From CAZIFG01 sp964539135 (GTDB taxonomy: Bacteria > Margulisbacteria > Marinamargulisbacteria > GCA-2716485 > CAZIFG01): a stretch of DNA of 64,000 nt. Below the pieces are notes generated by a model that was not told where the DNA came from, made no database searches, and saw nothing but the letters and a program-made list of their open reading frames with translations. Within the stretch, counting starts at the first letter, position 1; each line of letters starts with the position of its first letter. A program made the translations under genes and the position numbers. This document shows positions 35,504 to 43,460 of this stretch, in pieces. The DNA is taken from positions 1 through 64,000 of the forward strand of contig CAZIFG010000002.1 in the NCBI GenBank assembly GCA_964539135.1. The letters are read 5' to 3'.

Positions 35504-35597
35504 GATAAAGACAGTATATCTCAGCATAAAAAATCTGAATACCCAAGAGTCCTGTGGGCGGTATTCAGAAAAGAGGGGGCGTGATAAAATTGACGAC

Positions 35598-36563
35598 ATG
35601 ACTGAGGCAAAGCACAATTGGAAAGAAGTTAAAGAACGTGGCAGTTTAGGGCGAATGCGATTGTTATTATCGCTCTACCGCTTATTTGGAAAACCGGCAT
35701 TATATGTCATTGTCTCCACGATTTGTATGGGATATTTCATCATCGATAGGCAGGCTAGAGGGTATTCCCAGAATTATCTCGCTCATTTGGCAGCCTTTCA
35801 AGAAAGGCCCTTATCAAGGGGGCAACGTTTAAAAGCGGGGCTGTGTCATTTTATGTCATTTGGAAAAACCCTAGTAGATAAAATAGACGCCTGGACAGGT
35901 ACGTTACATGTATCCGATTTAATCTTTGATGATAGACCCCGTTATGAGGCGCTTGTAGAAAAATTATATGCGGGAAAAGGGGCTGTTATGATAGGAGCTC
36001 ACTTGGGAAATATGGAACTCTTAAGAGCGGTATCAACGATGAGAAAAGGGCTTGTGATTAATGTCCTTGTGTATACCAAGCACAGTAAAGTATTTAGAAC
36101 GATATTGTCTCAAGTGAACCCAAAGGCAGAGTTGAATTTAATTCATGTGGATGAAATGAATATGGCAACTTCCATGATGTTAAAAGAAAAAGTAAATAAA
36201 GGAGAGCTGGTGATTATTACAGGGGATCGCATTGCCATTCATGGGAATGACTCCTCTGAAGTGCTTTCTTTTTTAGGCAAACCCGCGTATTTTCCAAAAG
36301 GGCCCTTTATTCTGGCTCATGTTCTAGAATGTCCTGTATTTTTCTTTTTCTGTTTTAGAAAGGCCAATAAATATCATTTTGTCTTAGAAGAAGTGGCTGA
36401 GAAATTAGACCTCCCCCGAAAAAACAGAGCCGAAGCGCTCAGAGAGGTTATGACACGGTATGTCAAAACTTTAGAGAAATATTGTATGCAATATCCCTAT
36501 CAGTGGTACAATTTTCATGCCTATTGGGTAGAGGATTTTAAAGAAAGCGAGGCAAGACCATAG
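35598..36563 (+). CDS. LpxL/HtrB-like acyltransferase of the aryl polyene cluster
   Basis: About 321 residues from the ATG at 35598 (MTEAKHNWKE), preferred over an earlier ATG that would overlap the divergent gene. A membrane anchor (about 28-46) precedes the H-x4-E acyltransferase motif IGAHLGNMELLRA and a ITGDRIAI segment. Lipid A-type acyltransferases of this kind occur in APE clusters, often fused to a glycosyltransferase; here the glycosyltransferase is separate at 55680. It probably acylates the glycolipid carrying the polyene. Its stop abuts the next start. Confidence 0.8.
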   Translation: MTEAKHNWKEVKERGSLGRMRLLLSLYRLFGKPALYVIVSTICMGYFIIDRQARGYSQNYLAHLAAFQERPLSRGQRLKAGLCHFMSFGKTLVDKIDAWTGTLHVSDLIFDDRPRYEALVEKLYAGKGAVMIGAHLGNMELLRAVSTMRKGLVINVLVYTKHSKVFRTILSQVNPKAELNLIHVDEMNMATSMMLKEKVNKGELVIITGDRIAIHGNDSSEVLSFLGKPAYFPKGPFILAHVLECPVFFFFCFRKANKYHFVLEEVAEKLDLPRKNRAEALREVMTRYVKTLEKYCMQYPYQWYNFHAYWVEDFKESEARP

Positions 36564-38105
36564 ATGACAGACTGTATACTTGGACATCAAAAACTCACAA
36601 TAGAAGATGTTGCAGCCATTGCAAAAGGAAGCTGTTCAGTTGCTTTAAGTACGGACAGATCCTACAAACAAAAGATAGAATCCGGTGCAGATTGTGTCAA
36701 AAATCAGCTCGAAAAAGAAGCCACAATTTACGGCGTCACAACGGGCTATGGAGATTCTTGCACCACAGATATTTCAAACGATTTGGTATACGAGCTTCCC
36801 TTGCACCTGACGCGGTATCATGGCTGTGGGCTGGGCGCCTATTTTAATGATGAAGAAACCTTGGCCATTTTGATCTGTCGATTGGCCTCTTTAGCCCAAG
36901 GGTATTCAGGCGTGAGATGGGAATTGTTGATGCAGCTAACCCACCTCATTAATCATCAGATTTTGCCTCAAATTCCAGAGGAAGGTTCTGTTGGGGCCAG
37001 TGGCGACTTAACACCTTTATCCTATGTTGCGGCCGCCTTAATTGGGGAACGAGACGTCCGTGTAAAAGGTAAGGTTCAATCCGCAAAAGCGGCCTTAGAT
37101 CGCGCAGGAATCGCGCCCATTCGATTGTTTCCAAAAGAGGGCTTGGCCCTCATGAATGGGACCGCTGTCATGACAGCTCTGGCCTGTTTGGCCTATCAGC
37201 GGGCTCAGTATCTTTCAAAGCTATCGACGCGATTAACAGCCTTGGTGTCTTTGGGGCTGTTAGGGAATGCCTCGCATTTTTCACCGGATTTGTTTAAAGT
37301 AAAGCCCCATCCTGGCATGATCAAAGTGGCAGATTGCATTTGGAAAGATTTAGCCGGGTATCGAGCCTTTCAAACTGAAAATGGGGATCCCTCACGCTTA
37401 CAAGATCGGTATTCCATACGATGTGCGCCACATGTCATTGGGGTCGTAGAGGATGTTTTAAGCAGTCTAAGACCTACCTTGGAAATTGAACTGAATAGCG
37501 CAAATGACAATCCCATTATAGATCCAGAAACCCAACAAATTTTACATGGGGGGCATTTTTATGGGGGGCACATTGCCTACGCTATGGATACCTTAAAAAC
37601 GGTGGTTGCCAATGTGGCCGATCTCATGGACAGACAAATGGCCTTGTTGGTCGACACCAAATTTAACAATGGGCTTCCAGCCAATTTATGCGGCACAGAC
37701 GGCGATAGAGCCCGCATTAATCATGGATTTAAAGCCGTTCAAATTACCATGTCGGCATGCACAGCAGAGGCCTTAAAATTGACCATGCCGGCATCTGTAT
37801 TTTCAAGATCCACAGAGTGTCATAACCAAGATAAAGTGAGTATGGGTACCATTGCGGCCCGGGATTGCCGTCGGGTGGTGGCGCTGACAGAGCAAGTGGC
37901 GGCCTGTTTGATCTTAGCAGCCTGCCAGGCCATTGAGATCCGTGTCAAAAAGGGGGAATTAACACCCAAAGTTGTAGGGCCTTTATATAATTGGGTTCAA
38001 AGCATCCATGCAGAAGTGCCCTTTATTACAGAAGATCGTCCCTTAGAGCATGAGCTTAGAGCCTTAATTCAAGGCATTCAGGATGAAAAATGGGATCTCG
38101 CATAA
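36564..38105 (+). CDS. Aromatic amino acid ammonia-lyase (HAL/PAL/TAL family)
   Basis: 513 residues. The MIO cofactor triad A145-S146-G147 lies in GSVGASGDLTPLSY; the catalytic Tyr is in IYGVTTGYGDS (Y56); NDNPII (about 314) is also present. It deaminates an aromatic amino acid to a cinnamate-type acid, the aryl starter of the polyene. His in TRYHGCGLG lies near the substrate-selectivity position and suggests tyrosine rather than phenylalanine, at low certainty. It is not a histidine-utilisation gene by context: acyltransferase and thioesterase flank it. Confidence 0.9.
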   Translation: MTDCILGHQKLTIEDVAAIAKGSCSVALSTDRSYKQKIESGADCVKNQLEKEATIYGVTTGYGDSCTTDISNDLVYELPLHLTRYHGCGLGAYFNDEETLAILICRLASLAQGYSGVRWELLMQLTHLINHQILPQIPEEGSVGASGDLTPLSYVAAALIGERDVRVKGKVQSAKAALDRAGIAPIRLFPKEGLALMNGTAVMTALACLAYQRAQYLSKLSTRLTALVSLGLLGNASHFSPDLFKVKPHPGMIKVADCIWKDLAGYRAFQTENGDPSRLQDRYSIRCAPHVIGVVEDVLSSLRPTLEIELNSANDNPIIDPETQQILHGGHFYGGHIAYAMDTLKTVVANVADLMDRQMALLVDTKFNNGLPANLCGTDGDRARINHGFKAVQITMSACTAEALKLTMPASVFSRSTECHNQDKVSMGTIAARDCRRVVALTEQVAACLILAACQAIEIRVKKGELTPKVVGPLYNWVQSIHAEVPFITEDRPLEHELRALIQGIQDEKWDLA

Positions 38106-38527
38106 AAAACAGTGTCATAGAAATCGCCTTAGAGATTCGGGTTCCGTTTTACGATTGTGACTCCCTGGGCATTGTATGGCATGGCAATTATATCAAATAT
38201 TTTGAGCAGGCAAGGTGCGCACTTTTAGACAAAATTGACTATAATTACAACCAAATGCAAGAAAGTGGATTTGGCTGGCCCATTATTAAAACCAATACAA
38301 AACATGTGCGGCCCGCTGTTTTTAATCAAGACATTGTGGTGCATGCCGGTCTCATAGAGTTTGAACATCAGTTAACGGTAAAATTTGAAATTGTGGACAA
38401 GGCGTCTGAAGCGATACTCTGCAAAGGGGAGACCATTCAAGTGGCCATCAACATGGCCACACAGCAAACCTGTTTTATATCGCCCAAAATCCTGTTTGAC
38501 AAATTAGGGGTTGCGTATGAGGGATAA
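38090..38527 (+). CDS. Hotdog acyl thioesterase (4-hydroxybenzoyl-CoA thioesterase-like, ApeK-type)
   Basis: 145 residues with the family motif VPFYDCDSLGIVWHGNYIKY (catalytic Asp; YD-x-D-x-G-x-V-x-H-x-N-Y-x-Y). It hydrolyses acyl thioesters, presumably releasing aberrant or finished polyene chains. It overlaps the ammonia-lyase end by 16 bases. A complete palindromic repeat is inserted just after its stop codon. Confidence 0.85.
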   Translation: MGSRIKNSVIEIALEIRVPFYDCDSLGIVWHGNYIKYFEQARCALLDKIDYNYNQMQESGFGWPIIKTNTKHVRPAVFNQDIVVHAGLIEFEHQLTVKFEIVDKASEAILCKGETIQVAINMATQQTCFISPKILFDKLGVAYEG

Positions 38528-39305
38528 AATAGGGGCTGTCGTAAAACGCCTACGTTTGGATCAGCTGCAAGGCCTCCACATCCGAAAGACCTTACGCGTA
38601 ATAAATGAGGACTTGAGGACGAGGATAACACAGCAGATGGCCAAAATAGGCGTTTTGAAACAGTCCCAAATAGGGAGTCTGATGCTGGCACTTTGGATAG
38701 TGACGGTGCCAATCAGCGCAAAAGAGGTGTTTGACTATCCTCTAAAGGAGTCCAACCGAGCAGCCTTCCAAAACATTTCCAAGCGGCTTTCAAATAGTCC
38801 TGTGGTAAAGGGTAAATTTGTTCAAGAAAAAAAGATTAAAATACTTAAAAAACCCTTACAGTCTTCGGGGTTTTTTACCGTATCGGCTGAAAAAGGGGTC
38901 ATGTGGAAAACCCTTAAACCCTTTCAGTCTACCTTGATTGTAACGCAATCGGGGGTATGGCAAGAAGCATACGGAAAGAAGGCCCAGATGACAACACAAT
39001 CGGATCAAGTCATGGGACAAATTATGGGTATTTTTTTCGCTATTTTTCAAGGTCGAGAAGCGGAACTAAAGAAGGAATTTACGCTCTTTTTTATCCAAGA
39101 GGGGGCTCAGTGGGAATTGGGACTTAAGGCCAAAAAAACATCGGTATTATCCAAGATATTGCCTCAGGTCAGAATATCCGGAAGTTCAGAGATTCAGCAG
39201 TTTATCTCTGAAGACAAGAATGGCGATACACTCGAGATTAGCTTTGTAGATCTGTCAAAAAGTGAGACATTAAACCCAGAGGATGCCCTTGTATTCTCTC
39301 ATTAA
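38511..39305 (+). CDS. LolA-like outer-membrane lipoprotein carrier, repeat-altered N-terminus
   Basis: The 264-codon frame starts with about 52 residues encoded by the palindromic repeat (IGAVVKRLRLDQLQG and onward). The genuine protein resumes around GSLMLALWIVTVPISAKEVF and contains the LolA pattern: VVKGKFVQEKKI, SSGFFTVSAEKGVMWKT and a beta-rich fold. In APE clusters this protein partners the MMPL exporter and lipoprotein. The ATG at 38682 gives only a short signal-like leader, so the original start may have been displaced by the insertion. It overlaps the exporter gene by 23 bases. Confidence 0.75.
   Translation: MRMRDKIGAVVKRLRLDQLQGLHIRKTLRVINEDLRTRITQQMAKIGVLKQSQIGSLMLALWIVTVPISAKEVFDYPLKESNRAAFQNISKRLSNSPVVKGKFVQEKKIKILKKPLQSSGFFTVSAEKGVMWKTLKPFQSTLIVTQSGVWQEAYGKKAQMTTQSDQVMGQIMGIFFAIFQGREAELKKEFTLFFIQEGAQWELGLKAKKTSVLSKILPQVRISGSSEIQQFISEDKNGDTLEISFVDLSKSETLNPEDALVFSH
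38527..38672 (+). mobile_element. Palindromic repeat copy 1, with candidate target duplication
   Basis: The element proper is 38532-38667 (136 bp), flanked by AAATA on both sides (38527-38531, 38668-38672), a candidate 5-bp target duplication. Left arm GGGGCTGTCGTAAAACGCCT and right arm AGGCGTTTTGAAACAGTCCC are imperfect inverted repeats. It carries no transposase and is MITE-like. It splits the thioesterase and LolA genes. Confidence 0.85.
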
Positions 39306-41610
39306 ACACACTGCTTTTCGATGGATATGGACCCTATTTTTAGGGCTTTTAGCGGTAGTGCTGGCATGGAGAGCCTTGCAACCGCTTCCGATGTTAACCT
39401 CAGAACTATTCAAAATTGTGCCTGAAAACCAAGCACTGTCCACAGGCAGTAGGGCGGCGCTTAAACAGATCAACAATACCGCCTTGATGATCTTGGTCTC
39501 TGCAGGCGACGACTCCAAGACATTAGCCTTAGTGTCAACGCTTGCAGAACGCTTCAAAAAGATGCCGGAATTAAGCCATATCAGTTATGAAGTGAATGCC
39601 GAAAACATGAGCCACTTGAAGGCCGTTTACGACCCTATAAAGAACAGCGTGTTGTCTCCAGAGGATAGGACAGATTTAAAAAACGGGCAGGGCCTCTGGG
39701 TAAAAGATCAGGCCTTACAGCTGGCAGTATCGCCCTTTTCAGTAGGCGCCGGATACACCTTGGTGGAAGATCCCTTTTTTTTAAGTACAAAATTTTTGAT
39801 GCAGTTGCCCTTTCCAAATAAAAATATCACCCCTGAATACGGACGATTATCGCTGCGAGAAAAAGACAGATTATTTGGAATGATCATGCTGGAACTGGAT
39901 CCTAAATTGGGCATGGACGCGCTTCAAACCACCATCGCGCGCATAGAGGCTCAGATCAAAGGCTATACGTCTGAAAAAACAGGCATTGAAATCATCATGA
40001 CAGGCATTCCAAGGCATTCGGCCTACGGCGCGCAGACTGCCAAAACAGAAATCAGTCTTTTTAGCACCCTATCGATGATAGGCTTGGTGCTGTTAATTTT
40101 AGGGGTGTTTCGATCCATTTACCCGCTTTTGATTTCTGTAGCGATAATGGCAGTGGCGATATTTGTAGCGTTTGGAGTGTCACTTTTAATATTTGGGCAA
40201 TTACATGTATTAACCTTGGTATTTGGCTGTAGTTTAATTGGCATTTCCGTAGATTATAGCTTTCACTATATGACGTATTTATATACAGAGGAGCCCCGTA
40301 ATAACTCTATTTTAAGTAAAATCATCGTGCCTCTCAGTATGGCCGTAGTCACCAGTGCCATTGAATATGGCGCCATGCTACTTACCCCCTTTCCCATTCT
40401 AAATCAGATGGCCGTTTTTTCTATTGTGGGACTGGTGGCGTCTTTTATGGCCGTTATTGTCTATTTACCCTTACTTCCCGAACACAAATTTAAAGGGAAA
40501 AAATTACATCTTAAGTGCCCTCAGTATGTGGTGCTCTTATGGACGGGTCATAAAAAGAAGGCCTATGCCGCTTTGGGACTTTGCGCGGGTATAGGGCTTT
40601 TGGGCCTCCTTTTTGTGCAAGCAGATGATAATATCAGGCTGTTATACACCCCTTCAAAAGAGCTAATCCACGATGAAACACGAATGAGAACCTTAATCGG
40701 AAATCCCATTGCCGTTCCGCTTTTAATTGTAAGGGGGGAAAATACAGAAGATCTTTTAGAAAAAGAAGAATCCTTGACCGATCAATTGGACCTTTGGGTC
40801 AAAGAAAAAAAACTGGGCAATTATTATGCCCTGTCTCGTTTCTTGCCCTCAAATCAGAGACTATCCGAAAATAGAACGCTGATACAAACAGCGCTGGAGA
40901 CGCCGTACTATGAGGCGTATGCCAAGGATTTAGGCCTGCCTTCAGAGCGGGTAGAATCATCCGTTCCGCCTATCAAAAAGGAAACCCAGTTAAGGGCGCT
41001 TCAAGAGATCAACCCCCTATTAAAGCGCATGTGGCTGCCCTTAAAATCAGAGACACTTTCCATTGTTTTTTTACAAGATCCTGAGCCTGTGATACCCGAA
41101 ATGAAGCAGTGGGCAGAAAATAATAAAACAAAAGTAACGTTTGTAGATCAAGTGTCTTATATTTCCAATACCTTTAAATATCATAGAGTGCAGTTAGCCA
41201 CCTTGTTAGTGGTAGCCTATGGTTTGGTGTTTGGCCTATTGGCGTTGAGATATCGATATAAAATAGCCTTAATTCTACTGATTCCAACCGTGGCAGGGTC
41301 TCTTTTAAGTATAGGGATTTTAGGGTTTTTAGGTATTCCCTTAACCTTGTTTCATATTTTAGCCTTGTTTATTTTGTTAGGCAGTGGCGTGGATTACGCC
41401 TTGTTTTTTCAAGAGGGGAAAGAGCATTTGGGGGTAACCGGGCATTCTGTATTTTTATCCTGTATCTCGACGCTCCTGTCCTTTGGAATCTTAGCCTTAA
41501 GTCAAACAGCGGCCATTAAGGCCTTTGGATGTGTTATTTTTGTGGGGATGCTGAGCATCTATATCTTATCGCCTTTATGTTTAGGAGTGAATCAAAATGA
41601 ATCGCACTAA
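39283..41610 (+). CDS. MMPL/RND-family exporter of the aryl polyene cluster
   Basis: 775 residues with two repeats, each one N-terminal helix, a large periplasmic domain and a bundle of five helices (about 265-400 and 645-770). Typical segments: FGCSLIGISVDYSFHY and FILLGSGVDYALFF, the D-Y motifs of MMPL-type transporters. In APE clusters this protein (ApeM position) moves the aryl polyene lipid across the inner membrane with LolA and lipoprotein partners. It overlaps both neighbours. Confidence 0.88.
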   Translation: MPLYSLIKHTAFRWIWTLFLGLLAVVLAWRALQPLPMLTSELFKIVPENQALSTGSRAALKQINNTALMILVSAGDDSKTLALVSTLAERFKKMPELSHISYEVNAENMSHLKAVYDPIKNSVLSPEDRTDLKNGQGLWVKDQALQLAVSPFSVGAGYTLVEDPFFLSTKFLMQLPFPNKNITPEYGRLSLREKDRLFGMIMLELDPKLGMDALQTTIARIEAQIKGYTSEKTGIEIIMTGIPRHSAYGAQTAKTEISLFSTLSMIGLVLLILGVFRSIYPLLISVAIMAVAIFVAFGVSLLIFGQLHVLTLVFGCSLIGISVDYSFHYMTYLYTEEPRNNSILSKIIVPLSMAVVTSAIEYGAMLLTPFPILNQMAVFSIVGLVASFMAVIVYLPLLPEHKFKGKKLHLKCPQYVVLLWTGHKKKAYAALGLCAGIGLLGLLFVQADDNIRLLYTPSKELIHDETRMRTLIGNPIAVPLLIVRGENTEDLLEKEESLTDQLDLWVKEKKLGNYYALSRFLPSNQRLSENRTLIQTALETPYYEAYAKDLGLPSERVESSVPPIKKETQLRALQEINPLLKRMWLPLKSETLSIVFLQDPEPVIPEMKQWAENNKTKVTFVDQVSYISNTFKYHRVQLATLLVVAYGLVFGLLALRYRYKIALILLIPTVAGSLLSIGILGFLGIPLTLFHILALFILLGSGVDYALFFQEGKEHLGVTGHSVFLSCISTLLSFGILALSQTAAIKAFGCVIFVGMLSIYILSPLCLGVNQNESH

Positions 41611-42547
41611 AGATCCTGGGGCTGTTGAGAAACCCCTATTTCAGCCATCTGCTGTGTTATCCTCGTCCTCAAGCCCTCATTTATTAGGTATAAACTCCGG
41701 GCTTTCGAACTCGGAATGCCTTGAAACTGATCCAAACGTAGGCGTTTCTCAACAGCCACATTCTGTATTTCAAGTAGAAAAATGGGTTGCTTGGGCACCT
41801 GGATTGGAAACATCGGAAGACTGGAACGCGTGGGCGATGGAAAAAAAACACATTGAAAACGAAAGTCTTGTCCCTAATTTAGACTATTTACCGCCTCTAT
41901 TTAGACGTCGTCTCAGTCAACTGAGTAAAATGAGTGTGCATGTGGCCCTTCAGTGTTTGGCGGATCAGGAGGGGCTGCCTGCGGTATTTGCCTCTCGATA
42001 CGGAGAAATTCACAATACAGAGATTTTGCTTGAAAAATTACATGAAAAAGAACCGCTTTCTCCCGCTTATTTCAGCATGTCAGTTCACAATACGGCCGCG
42101 GGTTTATACAGCATTGCCAAAAAAGTAACTCACACAGTAACCGCAGTGGCGGCAGGGGGGTCTACCTTTGAATCTGGGCTACTCAGTGCAATAGCACTTT
42201 TAGAAGACTATCCTAAGGTCTTGTATGTTGTTGGAGATGAGAAATTACCCAACTGTTATGAAGGGCTTGTCCCAAATTCGCCATTCCCACATGCCCTGGC
42301 ACTCCTGCTATCACGTTCAAATGGAGCGGGTAAAACCATACAGATTCAAGGGATTAAAAAAGAGGAAGAATCAGGCGGTACATCAACCTTATCATTTTTG
42401 AAACAGCTGATTCAGAATCCAAAAAATATCAGACTCAGAACCCATCAATTTGAGATGCACATTCGGGCCTCTTGTGAAATGCCTACCTTTGGATCAGATG
42501 CAAGGCATTCCGAGTACAAAAGCCCGGAGTTTATAGATGATAAATGA
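41597..42547 (+). CDS. apeC: ApeC-type ketosynthase-like chain-length factor with repeat-encoded ends
   Basis: 316 residues versus about 240 for the family. Core (about 54-290): SVFQVEKWVAWAPG, LPPLFRRRLSQLSKM, FASRYGEIHNT, FSMSVHNTAAGLY and GDEKLP, the N-terminal ketosynthase-fold type without a catalytic Cys. It would pair with ApeO. Residues about 8-54 come from an in-frame 141-bp repeat (KPLFQPSAVLSSSSSPHLL), and the last 16 or so residues plus the stop from a second copy in opposite orientation. Whether the altered protein works is unclear. It overlaps the exporter gene by 14 bases. Confidence 0.8.
   Translation: MNRTKDPGAVEKPLFQPSAVLSSSSSPHLLGINSGLSNSECLETDPNVGVSQQPHSVFQVEKWVAWAPGLETSEDWNAWAMEKKHIENESLVPNLDYLPPLFRRRLSQLSKMSVHVALQCLADQEGLPAVFASRYGEIHNTEILLEKLHEKEPLSPAYFSMSVHNTAAGLYSIAKKVTHTVTAVAAGGSTFESGLLSAIALLEDYPKVLYVVGDEKLPNCYEGLVPNSPFPHALALLLSRSNGAGKTIQIQGIKKEEESGGTSTLSFLKQLIQNPKNIRLRTHQFEMHIRASCEMPTFGSDARHSEYKSPEFIDDK
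41618..41758 (-). mobile_element. Palindromic repeat copy 2, in-frame within apeC
   Basis: 141 bp, exactly 47 codons, between GGGGCTGTTGAGAAACCCC and GGCGTTTCTCAACAGCC. It is in reverse orientation to copies 1 and 3 and stays open in the apeC frame, so the protein is extended rather than broken, as with Rickettsia palindromic elements. Confidence 0.88.
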
Positions 42548-42605
42548 GAACTTGAGAACGAGGATAATGCAGCAGATGGCCAAAATAGGCGTTTCACAAG
42601 AGGCC
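42465..42605 (+). mobile_element. Palindromic repeat copy 3, at the apeC 3' end
   Basis: 141 bp with nearly perfect arms GGGCCTCTTGTGAAATGCCT and AGGCGTTTCACAAGAGGCCC. It supplies the apeC stop (42545-42547), and its right end (AAGAGG) sits where the ribosome site of the next gene would be, 1-4 bases before ATGATG at 42607. Confidence 0.88.
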
Positions 42606-42606
42606 C

Positions 42607-43386
42607 ATGATGCTTCCCTCTAAAATTAAAAAAATATATAGAGTGATCAGTTCGGGGTGGTGTTATGCCACATTTGGAATAGGGGCCATTGTGTTATTTT
42701 TAGGAATTTTTCCTATTGTGGACGTACTATCGATAGGGAATCCCGTAAAACGGCGAAAATATCTGAAAAAAATAGTAAGCGGCGCATTCTCTCTTTTTGT
42801 CAAACAATTGAGTGTATTGGGTGGGATTAGTGTCACAATTTCTAAGGAAGATAGACAGAAATTAAAAGCGCTTAAAGGCGTGGTTTTAGTGGCGAATCAC
42901 CCGTCTCTGTTAGATATTGTGATTTTACTCAGTTTAGTAGGCGAGGGAGACTGTGTCGTTGCCGGAAAATTGATTAAAAATATTTATTTTGGACGAGTCG
43001 TCAAGAAAGTATATATTCCCAACACAGGCGACACCGACCATTTAATGGAAAAATGCAATCAAAGTTTAGCAGAAGGAAATACGGTCATTATCTTTCCCGA
43101 AGGCACGCGCACAACACCTGGGGAGCCCCTTCACTTTACAAGAGGCGCCGCCAATATTGCACTGCGCTGTCAGCGAGATGTTGTGCCGGTCCATATTACC
43201 TGTGAGCCCAGCGGTATTTCAAAAACGGTCAAATGGTACACTGTAACCCCAGAACGAATGCGCTATACCTTTAAAGTGCTGCCAGCGATTCAGATTCAAG
43301 CCTTTTTAGAACAAGAAGAGGAATCGTCTCTTGCGTCTCGAAGATTGACAGCGAAAATGGAAGCCATTTTATCCCAGTACGCTTAA
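42607..43386 (+). CDS. 1-acylglycerol-3-phosphate acyltransferase-like (ApeD-type)
   Basis: 259 residues (a second ATG one codon later is equally possible). PlsC-family motifs: H98-x4-D103 in ANHPSLLD, GKLIKNIYFGR, the FPEGTRTTPGE box and VPVHITCEPSG. An N-terminal hydrophobic helix (about 20-42) anchors it to the inner membrane. In aryl polyene clusters it follows ApeC and probably acylates the glycerol-type anchor of the pigment lipid. A truncated paralogue lies at 45390. Confidence 0.85.
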   Translation: MMLPSKIKKIYRVISSGWCYATFGIGAIVLFLGIFPIVDVLSIGNPVKRRKYLKKIVSGAFSLFVKQLSVLGGISVTISKEDRQKLKALKGVVLVANHPSLLDIVILLSLVGEGDCVVAGKLIKNIYFGRVVKKVYIPNTGDTDHLMEKCNQSLAEGNTVIIFPEGTRTTPGEPLHFTRGAANIALRCQRDVVPVHITCEPSGISKTVKWYTVTPERMRYTFKVLPAIQIQAFLEQEEESSLASRRLTAKMEAILSQYA

Positions 43387-43448
43387 TTTTTCTATATATT
43401 GAATTTTTTTAAAAAAATATCGATAAATAGTCAGTTAAGATAAAAAAT

Positions 43449-43456
43449 GGGGGGGG
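43449..43456 (+). promoter_or_regulatory. Poly-G(8) tract acting as the ribosome binding site
   Basis: Eight consecutive G residues lie 4 bases before the ATG of the lipoprotein gene, where the Shine-Dalgarno should be; no other candidate is seen. Length change by slippage would alter RBS strength or spacing. Phase variation is inferred. Confidence 0.5.
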
Positions 43457-43460
43457 TAAA

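Noticed and set aside
36564..38105. Histidine ammonia-lyase of histidine degradation (hutH)
   Set aside because: Context is wholly aryl polyene, with no hutU or hutI nearby; the aromatic ammonia-lyase role fits better.
38437..38712. Minus-strand open frame of 91 codons across the palindromic repeat
   Set aside because: It is antisense to thioesterase and LolA and reads repeat sequence (PSAVLSSSSSPHLL); it shows only that the repeat is open in this frame, as also seen in apeC.
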